From positions 49,413-113,412 of the forward strand of contig CAKOUW010000003.1 in NCBI GenBank assembly GCA_934120715.1: a stretch of DNA of 64,000 nt, written 5' to 3'. Of the stretch, positions 23,865 through 34,107 are shown piece by piece. How positions within the stretch are numbered: position 1 is the stretch's first letter; each line of letters opens with the position of its first letter. The notes under the pieces were generated by a model. It saw only the letters and a list, made by a program, of their open reading frames with translations, was not told the DNA's origin and ran no database searches. The position numbers and the translations under genes are program-made. The DNA is from an uncultured Bacilli bacterium (GTDB lineage Bacteria > Bacillota_I > Bacilli_A > RF39 > UBA660).

Positions 23865-25670
23865 TTATTCAGTTTTATTTTGATTATTATTAGTTTCTTT
23901 ATCCTTATCAGTATCCTTACTAGTATCTTTGTCACTATTTTTGTCTTTATCGCTATCTTTATCAGGAGTTTTTTCAGTTGGCTTTTTAGCAACAACAACT
24001 TTAAGCGTAGTTCCCTTAACTATTGGACTACCAGCTGCTCTACTCTGAGATATAATTTTACCCTCTTCATCAACACTTGACTCTTGATAAGAAACTTCTA
24101 TTGTTAAGTTATATTTATCACAGAAAGCCTTAGCATCATCTAGACTCCAACCTTCCCCATACATATCAGGAAAACTATCAACAATATTTGGAATATATAA
24201 CGTAATAGAGTCTCCTCTTACAACCTCAGATCCAGCATCTAAAGATTGACCAATAATTTCTTGTTCATCATACTCTTTAGAAGTATCAGTTGGTTCCTTT
24301 TTTTCAATAGAAACTTTTAAACCATAATTGGTCTCAAGTATAGTTTGAACCTCAATGTAATTCTTACCAGTATAATCTTCTATTTTAAAAACTTCTTCAC
24401 CAGCTGACTTATATATCGTGATCTTAGTACCCTTTTTAACACTTCTAGAAGCTTCAGGATCCGTTCTCGTAACCTTATTCTTATCAACTTTAGAAGATGC
24501 CTCTGATTTAATAGTTGTATTCACTTCAAAACCTAAAGCTTGTAACTTTTTTTCACATTGACTAACTTTTAAATTTTCACAATCAGGAACAGTAACTGGT
24601 TTAGAATTTGTAAACTTTGGAACAATAAAGAATACTGTTAAAAGTGCAACAACTAAAATAGTAAAAATAATGGCTAATATAATAATAATCTTATTGCCTT
24701 TCTTTTCCTCTTCATCATCCAATTTAACTGCTACATCACTATCATCTTGATTAACTTCTTCAATGTTTTCTAACTTTTTAATACGCTTAGTATTTTCATT
24801 TTCATGTTCCGGATATTTATATTGATAAACCTCTTCATTCATTCTATCATCATCTAATGCTGTAAGTAAATCTTGATGCATACTTCTAGCATCATCATAT
24901 CTATTTTTAGGGTTTTTAGCAGTAGCTTTTAAAATGATATTTTCAATACTTTGTGGAATAGCCGGATTATCATCTCTTAAATTAGGAAGTGGATCTCTCA
25001 TATGCTTTAATGCTATTTCAACAGCGTTATCTCCCTTAAAAGGAAGACTTCCACTAAGAAGTTCATAGAAAATAATTCCTATTGAATAAATATCACTTTT
25101 AATTGTACATCCTTTACCACTAGCTTGTTCTGGTGGTAAATAATGAACAGAGCCCATAACTGAATTAGTCTGTGTAAGTTGTGTTGAATTAAGTGCCATT
25201 GCAATACCAAAATCAGTAATTTTAATTTGCCCATCATCTTTTATCATAATATTTTGTGGTTTTAAATCTCTATGAATTATATAAGAGTCATGTGCATGAG
25301 CAATACCATCTGTAATTTGAAGCATAATATCAATTGCCTCAGATAATGTTAAGCTACCTCTTTTCTTAAGTAATTGTTTCAAAGTTTTTCCTTCAATATA
25401 CTCCATAACTATATAATAAAGTCCATTATCTTCACCAACATCATACATCTCAACAATATTAGGATGAGCTAAAGAAGACGCTGACAATGCTTCTCTTTGA
25501 AATCTTCTAACAAACTTCTCATCACCAGATAAATCTCCACGTAAAACTTTAATTGCCACATTTCTATCTAAAATAGTATCATATCCTAGATAAACATTGG
25601 CCATACCACCTTCGCCTATAGATCTAATAATTTCATAACGATCATTAATTTTTTGCCCCTTTGTTATCAT
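23865..25670 (-). CDS. prkC: PASTA-domain serine/threonine kinase (PrkC/StkP type)
   Basis: 601 residues. Kinase domain about 11-270 with GEGGMANVYLG, the catalytic loop IIHRDLKPQNIM, KITDFGIAM and the SVMGSVHYLPPEQ activation segment. One membrane helix follows (about 328-350, IIIILAIIFTILVVALLTVFF). Three extracellular PASTA repeats sense muropeptides or lipid II. An unusual Asp/Lys/Ser-rich tail of ~35 residues ends the protein. It overlaps the phosphatase gene (TAATG). It regulates cell-wall synthesis, division and spore germination in relatives. Confidence 0.96.
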   Translation of the reverse strand: MITKGQKINDRYEIIRSIGEGGMANVYLGYDTILDRNVAIKVLRGDLSGDEKFVRRFQREALSASSLAHPNIVEMYDVGEDNGLYYIVMEYIEGKTLKQLLKKRGSLTLSEAIDIMLQITDGIAHAHDSYIIHRDLKPQNIMIKDDGQIKITDFGIAMALNSTQLTQTNSVMGSVHYLPPEQASGKGCTIKSDIYSIGIIFYELLSGSLPFKGDNAVEIALKHMRDPLPNLRDDNPAIPQSIENIILKATAKNPKNRYDDARSMHQDLLTALDDDRMNEEVYQYKYPEHENENTKRIKKLENIEEVNQDDSDVAVKLDDEEEKKGNKIIIILAIIFTILVVALLTVFFIVPKFTNSKPVTVPDCENLKVSQCEKKLQALGFEVNTTIKSEASSKVDKNKVTRTDPEASRSVKKGTKITIYKSAGEEVFKIEDYTGKNYIEVQTILETNYGLKVSIEKKEPTDTSKEYDEQEIIGQSLDAGSEVVRGDSITLYIPNIVDSFPDMYGEGWSLDDAKAFCDKYNLTIEVSYQESSVDEEGKIISQSRAAGSPIVKGTTLKVVVAKKPTEKTPDKDSDKDKNSDKDTSKDTDKDKETNNNQNKTE

Positions 25671-26410
25671 TACTCGTCACCTTCTTCACGTATCAAATAA
25701 GCAACCGAAATATTATCAGTTCCACCCCTATTATTAGCTTTATTAATTAGCTTAATGACTTTATCCTCTATAGATGCATCACTAACCAAAACTTTTTCAA
25801 TTTGATCTTTATCTAACATATTAGTAAGTCCATCACTTGATAATAAAATTTGTGAAATATCCATATCACAATCAAATATATCTACATCAACCTCAAGAGA
25901 TGCTCCTAAAGCCTTCATAAGTACATTCTTCTTTGGATGAACATTAGCCTCCTCCTGAGTTAATTCTCCAGCACTAACAAGTAAATTAACAAGTGTATGA
26001 TCATATGTAACTTTATGAAGTTTATCATCTTTTAAGACAAAGCCACTAGAATCACCTACATTTCCAAATAGTAAATAATCCTTAGTAAGAACAGCAAGAA
26101 CTAAAGTTGTTCCCATTCCCTTACTTTCAGGATGCGTTTTTTCATGTTGAAATATAAGTGTATTAATTTCATCAACTGTATTTCTTATCCAGTTAACAGC
26201 ATCAACTTTACTCATATTTAAAAAAGTATCTTTAAAATGTTTACCTAAATAACTAATCGCAATAGATGAAGCCACTTCCCCTGCTGAATGTCCCCCCATT
26301 CCATCAGCGATAGCCATTAAATAATCATTTCCATTATTTTTAACAATAATAACACTGTCTTCATTATGATCTCTAACTTTTCCTGAATCAGTCAAATAAA
26401 AAGATTTCAT
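25670..26410 (-). CDS. prpC: PP2C-type protein phosphatase (PrpC/Stp)
   Basis: 246 residues. Metal-binding motifs RDHNEDSV, AIADGMGGHSAGE, ILLSSDGLTNML and GGTDNISVA are complete. It removes phosphates placed by the cotranscribed PASTA kinase. The ATG overlaps the rlmN TGA with AAGGAGG upstream. Confidence 0.96.
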   Translation of the reverse strand: MKSFYLTDSGKVRDHNEDSVIIVKNNGNDYLMAIADGMGGHSAGEVASSIAISYLGKHFKDTFLNMSKVDAVNWIRNTVDEINTLIFQHEKTHPESKGMGTTLVLAVLTKDYLLFGNVGDSSGFVLKDDKLHKVTYDHTLVNLLVSAGELTQEEANVHPKKNVLMKALGASLEVDVDIFDCDMDISQILLSSDGLTNMLDKDQIEKVLVSDASIEDKVIKLINKANNRGGTDNISVAYLIREEGDE

Positions 26411-27426
26411 AAACCCTCCTTCTTACTTCTAAGTTGTCCACAAGCAGCACTAATATTACCACCAAACTCTCGTCTAATAGTAACACCTATACCATTCTTT
26501 TTTAGTATATCATAAAATCTCATAATTTGAACAGTACTACTTCTTTTAAAACCTAAATTATTTGTCTCATTATATGGTATTAAATTAATATAACAATTTA
26601 ATCCCTTAACCAAATTACTAAGTTCACGAGCATTGTCAAGACTATCGTTAACTCCTTCTAATAAAACATATTCAAAAGTAATCCTTCTATTAGTCTTTTC
26701 AAAATATTTTTTTAATGCTACCATCAAATCTTCCAAAGGATATACTTTATTAATAGGCATAATCTTATTTCTAATCTCATTATTTGGAGCATGTAAACTA
26801 ATAGCTAAATTAAATTGTAAACCAATATTAGAAAATTCTTCTATCTTAGGAATAATGCCACAAGTAGATACTGTTATATGTCTAGATCCAATCGCAAGTC
26901 CCTTAGGATTATTAATTATTTTTAAAAACTTAACTAAATTATCATAGTTATCAAAAGGTTCACCAATTCCCATAACTACAACATGACTTATACGTTCCCC
27001 AATTTCTTCTTCTATCATTAAAACTTGTAAAACCATCTCATGAACTAAAAGATTTCTAACTTTTTTTCTTCTCCCAGACTCACAAAACTTACATCCCATA
27101 TTACAACCAACTTGCGAAGATATACAAATACTATTGCCATAATCATGTCTCATAAGAACAGCTTCAACATGTTCAGAATCAGAAAGTTCAAATAAATACT
27201 TAGAAACATCAACATCTTTTTGAATATCAACAATTTTAAGTCTAGATATACTAAAATTCTCTCTAAGTTTATTAATAATCTCTTTCTTTATTCCAAAAAC
27301 TTGATCATAGTCTTTTATTCTCTTTACATATAAAAAATCAAAAAGTTGTGTAGCATGAAACTTCCCAGATGAAAGAGAAACAAAATAATCTTCCATTTCC
27401 TCTAATGTTAAATCATATATATTCAA
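26407..27426 (-). CDS. rlmN: 23S rRNA A2503 / tRNA A37 C2-methyltransferase
   Basis: 339 residues from a TTG start (27426) five bases after GGAGTGG; the GTG at 27435 overlaps that site. Radical SAM motif CNMGCKFC, VVMGIGEPFDNYD for SAM, catalytic Cys in the late GGNISAACGQL. It methylates A2503 of 23S rRNA using two SAM. In the conserved fmt - rlmN - prpC - prkC - rsgA - rpe order, only rsmB is missing, replaced by an unrelated membrane gene. Confidence 0.96.
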   Translation of the reverse strand: MNIYDLTLEEMEDYFVSLSSGKFHATQLFDFLYVKRIKDYDQVFGIKKEIINKLRENFSISRLKIVDIQKDVDVSKYLFELSDSEHVEAVLMRHDYGNSICISSQVGCNMGCKFCESGRRKKVRNLLVHEMVLQVLMIEEEIGERISHVVVMGIGEPFDNYDNLVKFLKIINNPKGLAIGSRHITVSTCGIIPKIEEFSNIGLQFNLAISLHAPNNEIRNKIMPINKVYPLEDLMVALKKYFEKTNRRITFEYVLLEGVNDSLDNARELSNLVKGLNCYINLIPYNETNNLGFKRSSTVQIMRFYDILKKNGIGVTIRREFGGNISAACGQLRSKKEGL

Positions 27427-27441
27427 AAAAACCACTCCACT

Positions 27442-28152
27442 CTAGTTTCCTAAAACATTAAAATCAGTAACTTCCCCATAATTAAAATAATTTAGCACAA
27501 TTTCAAACCTATTCGTACTAATATGTTTAAACAAACCATAACTATTAAGATTAAATTTAATATTCTTAATGTTCCTATCCTTAGACATATAAACAGATAT
27601 CTCATTAGGAATATCATCTATATCAGTATTTAAATTTTCTAATTCTTTTATAATAGTAGAAGTTGTTATTTTATAATTGTACATTATATCCCCATTTTCA
27701 TATTCCGTCTTAGAAAAAAATGATGAAACATCAATAAGATTTTTTATTATATCAATATCCATAAATTCTCTATAAATATATGGATTATCTACAGTAACAT
27801 AATTACCATTACTCTTTTGATAAAAAGTACCATCAGCATTATAATATTCTAAATTATTAAAAATAAATATCTCATCATTATTCTTTCTTTTACCATTATA
27901 TATAGAAATATCTTCATCAATATAAAATTTATAAGAATACTCAAAATCACCTTTTAAAGATGCAAATGAAATCTTACTAGTATTATAATTAATATTATTT
28001 GAATTATAATTTTTGCTTCTACCAATAGCCATAAAAATAAATAAGGCTATAAAAAATATTGCATAAAAACCAAAAAACAAAACTGCTTTTCCCCTAGGAT
28101 TATTATTAAAATCTTTTAATAATTTTATAAACTTTTTAATCTTATCCATCAT
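27442..28152 (-). CDS. Single-pass membrane protein of unknown function
   Basis: 236 residues. Short basic cytosolic start (MMDKIKKFIKLLKDFNNNPRGK), membrane helix (AVLFFGFYAIFFIALFIFMAI, about 23-44), then an outside domain of ~190 residues, strand-rich, with Tyr/Asn/Asp. It occupies the usual place of rsmB between fmt and rlmN but bears no methyltransferase motif. Weak ribosome site, likely coupled to fmt. Confidence 0.65.
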   Translation of the reverse strand: MMDKIKKFIKLLKDFNNNPRGKAVLFFGFYAIFFIALFIFMAIGRSKNYNSNNINYNTSKISFASLKGDFEYSYKFYIDEDISIYNGKRKNNDEIFIFNNLEYYNADGTFYQKSNGNYVTVDNPYIYREFMDIDIIKNLIDVSSFFSKTEYENGDIMYNYKITTSTIIKELENLNTDIDDIPNEISVYMSKDRNIKNIKFNLNSYGLFKHISTNRFEIVLNYFNYGEVTDFNVLGN

Positions 28153-28153
28153 A

Positions 28154-29086
28154 TTAATATACCCTATTTATTTTATCCTTATCTCTTAATCCATTAATAT
28201 AACTAAAAGCATTCATTCTTTTTTTACCAAAAGGTTTAATATCTGTTAAAATAATTTCTCCATCACCAGTTACAACACCAATACCTTTTTTATATAATCC
28301 ACTTATATCACCAGGTTTTTTATTCAAAAATTTCTTATCAGAAATATAAGCATCATATACTTTCATTTCTAAATCATTAAAAATAACATTAGCAGCTGGT
28401 ACTGGATAAAGTCCCTTTATTTTATTCAAAATCTCCCTACTAGTTTTAGAAAAATCTAAATGCTCTTCTTCTCTTTTTATATTATAAGCATAAGTTACTT
28501 GTGATAAATCTTGTTTAATTCTTTTATTTGTTCCTGAAATTATACTAGGAAGAGTCTCAAGTAATAAATCCCTTCCCATCACACTTAATCTATTACTTAA
28601 AGATTCTAAATTATCAGTATCCAATATATCAGTCTCAGCTTGCGAAATAATATCTCCATTATCCATTGCTTCATCCATATACATAATTGTTATACCTGTT
28701 TTTTCATATCCTTCAATTATAGCTCTATGTATAGGTGCTCCACCTCTCAATTTAGGCAAAAGTGAAGCATGCACATTAATACAACCATACTTTGGATAAT
28801 CCAAAAGAGCCTTAGGTATAATTTGACCATAAGCACAAGTAATTATAATATCAGGTTTAAGTGCTAAAATACCATCATAATCATTTCTAACTTTTTCTGG
28901 CTGTAAAACAGTAATGTTATTTTCAATAGCCAACTTTTTAACTGGTGTAAAAGTCTTATCCTTACCTCTACCAATAATTTTATCTGGCTGACTAACAACT
29001 CCAACCACATTATACTTATCTATAAGCCCAGATAATACCAAAGCCGCAAAATCCGGCGTTCCCATAAAAACAACTCTTATATCCAT
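28154..29086 (-). CDS. fmt: Methionyl-tRNA formyltransferase
   Basis: 310 residues. Formyl-THF site with INVHASLLPKLRGGAPIHRA (Asn, His) and MYMDEAMDNGDIIS (Asp), C-terminal tRNA-binding domain. It formylates initiator Met-tRNA. Ribosome site GGGGG lies in the end of the preceding gene. Confidence 0.97.
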   Translation of the reverse strand: MDIRVVFMGTPDFAALVLSGLIDKYNVVGVVSQPDKIIGRGKDKTFTPVKKLAIENNITVLQPEKVRNDYDGILALKPDIIITCAYGQIIPKALLDYPKYGCINVHASLLPKLRGGAPIHRAIIEGYEKTGITIMYMDEAMDNGDIISQAETDILDTDNLESLSNRLSVMGRDLLLETLPSIISGTNKRIKQDLSQVTYAYNIKREEEHLDFSKTSREILNKIKGLYPVPAANVIFNDLEMKVYDAYISDKKFLNKKPGDISGLYKKGIGVVTGDGEIILTDIKPFGKKRMNAFSYINGLRDKDKINRVY

Positions 29087-29088
29087 AA

Positions 29089-30231
29089 TTATTTTCCCCC
29101 GATAAACATTATTATTGTTACTATAACTCCTAATGTAATGAAAATAGAACCCAATAAAACTAAAATAGATACTTTACCATATACATCTAAAAGCTCATCT
29201 TCTGAATCACTCTTCTTACAAGAATATTTATAAATATGATTAGGTATTGAAACAAATTCAATATCTTTACTATCAATTCGCGTTTTTATAGGTATCCTAT
29301 CATTATTACAATATAATAAACTAAATATGACATCATTAAGAACAAAATCTTTATCATTAATTAATATATCCTCAACAAAATCAATCTTATCATACCCAAA
29401 TAATCTTCTTTTAACAAGTAAAACATTAATATTAGCATTACTTTTATTAAGTAATTTCCACTCTTCCAAACAAGACTTCATAACAAATTTCTTTTCAGCA
29501 TTATTAAGATCTGCCTTTTTTATAACTTCTCCCAAATTTTTAAAACACTGATAATAATCATTCTTTAAATATAAATTACTACTTTCAGTAGAACTAATAA
29601 CTATATTATCACATAACAAATGATAAAAATACATAGGACTATTAGCTCCATAAAAACAAGCATTAGAAAAGTTATCAGTTAAATATATATCACTATTATA
29701 AAAATTCTTATTCATAATATTAAATACTCTATGCTTAGTAAATATTTTATCAACATCAACAAAAGCTGCATAGTTATTATAATATTCTTCTGGTACAAAA
29801 CCATCTCGTTCTATATTATTTTTATAAATACCCGAAAAGCCATGAAATAAATATCCATCATTAATATATTTTTCATATATATATCGTAATATCATTTTTT
29901 TACTAGTATAACTACTCCTATCACTAATACCTAACTTCTCAGAACAAATATTAATAATAAGAATATTAATAGCTTTTTCTATATCATAAATATTATTAAA
30001 TTTTCTAAACATCTTACCAACTTGTAAAACATAATTATCTAAGTATCTAGTATCTTTAATAATTATACAGTACTTAAATAAAGCATCATATAAAGTAAAT
30101 AGTGTCTGGTATGAACAATTATATTTTAAAAACAATCGTCCATCTTTATTTTGATATGAAAGATTATTAGTAATTTCATTTATTAAAAAGCAAACATCTT
30201 TTCTACTAAATACTCTCTCTAACACTAACAT
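29089..30231 (-). CDS. C-terminally anchored protein, possible ADP-ribosyltransferase-like fold
   Basis: About 380 residues; ATG 30231 is taken, but GTG at 30225 has better spacing from AGGTGG. It is helical for the first ~140 residues. The centre reads YLFHGFSGIYKNNIERDGFV, then IYLTDNFSNACFYG, the H-G ... I-x-x-x-G ... Y-L-T ... A-x-x-Y layout typical of ART-fold (H-Y-E clade) enzymes; the third acidic residue is not obvious. A C-terminal membrane helix (VSILVLLGSIFITLGVIVTIIMF) follows. It lies between priA and fmt, in place of def. The function is a hypothesis. Confidence 0.55.
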   Translation of the reverse strand: MLVLERVFSRKDVCFLINEITNNLSYQNKDGRLFLKYNCSYQTLFTLYDALFKYCIIIKDTRYLDNYVLQVGKMFRKFNNIYDIEKAINILIINICSEKLGISDRSSYTSKKMILRYIYEKYINDGYLFHGFSGIYKNNIERDGFVPEEYYNNYAAFVDVDKIFTKHRVFNIMNKNFYNSDIYLTDNFSNACFYGANSPMYFYHLLCDNIVISSTESSNLYLKNDYYQCFKNLGEVIKKADLNNAEKKFVMKSCLEEWKLLNKSNANINVLLVKRRLFGYDKIDFVEDILINDKDFVLNDVIFSLLYCNNDRIPIKTRIDSKDIEFVSIPNHIYKYSCKKSDSEDELLDVYGKVSILVLLGSIFITLGVIVTIIMFIGGK

Positions 30232-30296
30232 CACCACCTAGATATAGAAACCTCACCCTTTACTAGTCTATACCAATATTAGAATATCACATTTTT

Positions 30297-32468
30297 CTAA
30301 AAATGACTAGGATTAAAATCAATATCTATAGTAACTTTATTATTTGCTTTATAATGATCTATTATTTTATCAAGTATATTAATAAGTAATGTATCACTCT
30401 TATATTTTATAATAATACCATATCTATACATTTTTCTAACTCTTGAAACACTACAAGGAGATGGCCCTAAAATTATTTCATCAGCTAAATTTCTAGCTAA
30501 AGAGCGCTTAATTTTAGAAGCCTCAGTTAATATAAGATTATTATCTAGTCCACTAACTCTTAAATAACAAATATAATAGTATGGTGGATATTTTAACTTT
30601 TTACGAACCAGCATTTCTTGATTATAAAAGCCTACATAATCATGACCTTTAGCATACATAATAGCATAATGATTAGGATTAAAAGTCTGAATAATAACTT
30701 CTCCTTTTTTATTACTTCTGCCACTTCTACCAGCCACTTGTGAAAGAAGATCAAAAGTATTTTCACTACTCCTAAAATCAGGAATCATCAAACTAGTATC
30801 TCCATTAATTACACCAACTAAAGTAACATTATCAAAATCTAGTCCCTTCGCAACAATTTGTGTCCCAAGTAAAATATCATATTCATGATTTCTAAAAGCT
30901 TTAATCATTGCTTCGTGCGAACCCTTTTTAGTTGTTGTATCAAAATCCATTCTTAAAACCTTAGCAGCCGGAAAAAGACCATTTAATTCCTCTTCTATTT
31001 TTTCTGTTCCAACACCCAAATCATTTATAGAATCTTCTCCACAATTAGGGCAAGTATTATAAACTTTAGTACCATATCCACAATAATGGCATCTAAGTGT
31101 ATTACTACTTTTATGATAAGTAAGTGTAATATCACAATCAGGGCATTTGAAGGTATAACCACAATTTTTACAAGTTATAAATGAAGCATAACCTCGTCTA
31201 TTTAAAAACAAAATAATCTGTTCCTCTTTTTCTAATCTCTCCTCTATAGCCTTAATAAGCTCTGAAGAAAAATGTCCCCTACTAGTTTTAAATTCCTGAT
31301 TCATATCAATAATTGAAACATTAGGTAATGACTTTCCATTTATTCTATTAGGTAAAGTAAGTAATTTATAAACACCTTTACTTGCTCTAGCATAAGAATC
31401 CAAGGTAGGAGTAGCACTTCCCATTAATACAGGACAATTATGATACTTTCCTCTTAATAAAGCCACTTCTTTAGCACTATATCTGGGATTAGTATCATCT
31501 TGTTTATAAGAATCACTGTGTTCCTCATCTATAATTATAATTCCAATATTTTTTAAAGGTGCAAAAATGGCACTCCTAGCCCCTATAACAATTGAGGCTT
31601 CCCCTCTAGCAATTCTTCTCCACTCATCATATCTTTCCCCATCAGATAAAGCCGAATGAAGAGCCGCAATCTTCTTACCAAATCTCTCCTCAAATCTAGA
31701 TACCATCTGCGGAGTAAGACTAATTTCTGGGACAAGCACAATACTAGTTTTACCAGCAGCAAGAACCTTTTCAATAAGTTCCATATACACCTCAGTTTTA
31801 CCACTACCAGTAACACCATAAAGTAAATATGGAAAATATTTATTTAAGTCAACTGAGTTAACAACTAAGCTTTGATCATTAGTCAAAGTCTTTTTATTAT
31901 AACTACCCTTATTATAATTTAATCTATAATGCTCACACTTTTCTTCAGTTAAGATTTCCTTATTTAAAAGACTATTCAAACTACTAAGAGAAATAGCTTT
32001 AGCATCATCTCTTAAAACCAACTCCCGATCATTAAACAATTCAATTATCTTTTGTTGACCTAAAGTAAGCCTAAACTTACTCAAATCAACACTATTAAGT
32101 CTATAACAAGTATCATATTTTATATTAACACTAGTACCAATTTTAGCCTTTAAAGCTTTAGGAAGCATAACTTGGTAGCAGCTAATAAGAGTAGCCAAAG
32201 TCATTTTTTGAATCTTTCTACCAAGTTCAAGTAATTCATCATTTAAAATAACTTCATCATCAACTATATCAATTATTTCCCTAAGTTTAATATTACTATC
32301 ACTAGAATCTTTAATTTCAACAACAAATCCTTCTAAAATTTGCCTAGAAAAAGGTACTTTTACTTTAATACCCTTCTTTATTTTATTAACATAATCAGAA
32401 GGAACAGCATAATCAAAGACTCTATCAATATTTTTATTAGACAATTCAACTAATACGCCAACTACCAT
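30297..32468 (-). CDS. priA: Primosomal protein N' (replication restart helicase)
   Basis: 723 residues from MVVGVLVELSNKN (ATG 32468 after GGGAGG). N-terminal 3'-DNA-binding domain, winged helix, then SF2 helicase with Walker A GVTGSGKTEVY and DEEH box (IIDEEHSDSYKQDD), two zinc sites (CKNCGYTFKCPDC; CHYCGYG ... CPNCGED) and motifs V/VI (GTQIVAKGLDFDNV, QVAGRSGR). It reloads the replisome at stalled forks. Usual length. Confidence 0.97.
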   Translation of the reverse strand: MVVGVLVELSNKNIDRVFDYAVPSDYVNKIKKGIKVKVPFSRQILEGFVVEIKDSSDSNIKLREIIDIVDDEVILNDELLELGRKIQKMTLATLISCYQVMLPKALKAKIGTSVNIKYDTCYRLNSVDLSKFRLTLGQQKIIELFNDRELVLRDDAKAISLSSLNSLLNKEILTEEKCEHYRLNYNKGSYNKKTLTNDQSLVVNSVDLNKYFPYLLYGVTGSGKTEVYMELIEKVLAAGKTSIVLVPEISLTPQMVSRFEERFGKKIAALHSALSDGERYDEWRRIARGEASIVIGARSAIFAPLKNIGIIIIDEEHSDSYKQDDTNPRYSAKEVALLRGKYHNCPVLMGSATPTLDSYARASKGVYKLLTLPNRINGKSLPNVSIIDMNQEFKTSRGHFSSELIKAIEERLEKEEQIILFLNRRGYASFITCKNCGYTFKCPDCDITLTYHKSSNTLRCHYCGYGTKVYNTCPNCGEDSINDLGVGTEKIEEELNGLFPAAKVLRMDFDTTTKKGSHEAMIKAFRNHEYDILLGTQIVAKGLDFDNVTLVGVINGDTSLMIPDFRSSENTFDLLSQVAGRSGRSNKKGEVIIQTFNPNHYAIMYAKGHDYVGFYNQEMLVRKKLKYPPYYYICYLRVSGLDNNLILTEASKIKRSLARNLADEIILGPSPCSVSRVRKMYRYGIIIKYKSDTLLINILDKIIDHYKANNKVTIDIDFNPSHF

Positions 32469-32789
32469 ACATACCTCCCAATAACTAAAGATTAGCATTG
32501 AACCCTAACAATGTCAATGACTCAAGAACAAATGACAAATTAAAATTTATCGCATTGGTCATTACCGATCAACATTTCTACTTCATAGATAGAATATCAT
32601 CTATTACCAATAGGCTTAAATTTTGATAGTCGTTACCATACTTTTTTATTTTACTTTACTTCTTAATTATTTTAACAATATATTCTTTTAATATATTCCA
32701 TTAGTTAATACTGTTCTTTATAAAAAGAAAATTCCTTATAAATGAAAAAAGAGCCACAATAGCTCTTATTACTTAAAATATTTTTCTAA
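32469..32789. other. priA upstream region with long imperfect dyad
   Basis: No ORF. Between about 32535 and 32625 there is a long imperfect inverted repeat (arms share ACCAAT/ATTGGT and AAATTTT/AAAATTTA) enclosing a smaller hairpin. On the minus strand it would form a long stem with internal bulges in the priA leader. No terminator T run follows it. The right end is the terminator at 32744-32767. Confidence 0.4.
32744..32767 (-). terminator. Terminator of the 33011 gene / rseP unit
   Basis: AAGAGC/GCTCTT stem, 7-base loop, and a run of T on the minus strand. It ends the rpsP-to-33011 stretch before priA. Confidence 0.85.
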
Positions 32790-33011
32790 CTAAATAATCT
32801 CATCATCAAATGAATCATCAGTAGAACTAACATTTCCTAAATTATTTATTTTTTCATTATCATCATTAGAATCATCAAGTAATTCCTTAGGATCATCATA
32901 TAAAATATCTGTATTATTTGGTTTATTGTCTTTTTCTTTAATTATTAATACAATTCCAGAAACAAATGATCCAATAATAATAATTCCAAGTATTATATAC
33001 ACCACTATCAT
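32790..33011 (-). CDS. Small single-pass membrane protein
   Basis: 73 residues. A membrane helix (about 4-25, VVYIILGIIIIGSFVSGIVLII) with KEK after it, then a ~45-residue acidic Asp/Asn tail likely in the cytosol. AGAGGG ribosome site. It follows rseP and may be a small envelope or stress peptide; unknown. Confidence 0.65.
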   Translation of the reverse strand: MIVVYIILGIIIIGSFVSGIVLIIKEKDNKPNNTDILYDDPKELLDDSNDDNEKINNLGNVSSTDDSFDDEII

Positions 33012-33045
33012 AAAAATCCCTCTATTCTTTTACTATTATAACCAA

Positions 33046-34095
33046 TTAAAATAATTTTATAATATCATTGATAGTAATAAATAACATTAGAAGCATTAAA
33101 ACAATAAGTCCAGCTGTATGAATTTTAGCCTCAAGTTCAGGACTGACTGGTGATCCTTTAATTTTTTCAATTATGATAAATAAGATATGTCCTCCATCAA
33201 AGGCAGGTAATGGAAATAAATTAATAAATCCAACATTTATACTTAAAAATGCTACTAAATATAAAATACTACTAAGTCCAGATTTACTCTGTTCACCAAC
33301 AATAGAATATATACCAACAGGACCAGAAAGCTGAGTTAATTTAACTCCACCAGTAAACAAGCATTTAACTGTAACAGCCATTTGCTTAAATATTGATCCA
33401 GTCTTCTTAAAAGTATATTTAATTGCATTAACAAAACCTTTAGTTTTCTTCTGACTAATAACCATACCATAACGATAACTAACTTCTTCACCAGATTTAA
33501 CCTCTTTTGGTTTTACTTTAAAAGTCTTCTTACTACCATCTCTATCAACTGTAATAGTATTTTTAGTTTTAGGATTACTTATAGCTAAATATAAAGAAAT
33601 ATCATCGCTAGTACTTATATGATGCCCATTTATTGAAACAATCTTATCATTTTTTCTAATCCCAGCTGCATAAGCAGGATATTTATTATCAACAGATGAA
33701 ATAACAGGATCCATAGTTGATCCACCCCAAATAAGAGCTATTAGAAATAATATTAATATAGCTGAAATAAAGTTATTACCAGCACCAAAAAACATAATTA
33801 AAAATCTTTGAAAAGCTGTTTTATCTTGTAATCTTCTATTCTTTGGTACTTTTTTAATATCATCATCATCAATATTTTCTCCAGCTAATTGACAAAAACC
33901 ACCTATTGGAATTGCCCTTAGAGAATATTCAGTTTCACGCCCCTTTTTACTAAATAATTTAGGACCCATACCTAAAGCAAATTCATAAACATAAACACCA
34001 TTCATTTTTGCAAATATAAAGTGCCCAAATTCATGAACAAAAACTATAAAACCTAAAATTAAAATAAATATAATAAGATTTAATATAATAGACAA
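33046..34095 (-). CDS. rseP: Site-2 intramembrane metalloprotease RseP/RasP
   Basis: 349 residues. The zinc site HEFGH lies in the first helix (residues 21-25). A PDZ domain around 125-200 contains YAAGIRKNDKIVSINGHHI, and the second metal motif FPLPAFDGGHILF is near residue 302. It cleaves anti-sigma factors and signal-peptide remnants in the membrane. TTG start behind AGGAGG. The uppS-cdsA-rseP order is standard; dxr, often in between, is missing. Confidence 0.96.
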   Translation of the reverse strand: MSIILNLIIFILILGFIVFVHEFGHFIFAKMNGVYVYEFALGMGPKLFSKKGRETEYSLRAIPIGGFCQLAGENIDDDDIKKVPKNRRLQDKTAFQRFLIMFFGAGNNFISAILILFLIALIWGGSTMDPVISSVDNKYPAYAAGIRKNDKIVSINGHHISTSDDISLYLAISNPKTKNTITVDRDGSKKTFKVKPKEVKSGEEVSYRYGMVISQKKTKGFVNAIKYTFKKTGSIFKQMAVTVKCLFTGGVKLTQLSGPVGIYSIVGEQSKSGLSSILYLVAFLSINVGFINLFPLPAFDGGHILFIIIEKIKGSPVSPELEAKIHTAGLIVLMLLMLFITINDIIKLF

Positions 34096-34107
34096 ATAAA
34101 TTCCTCC

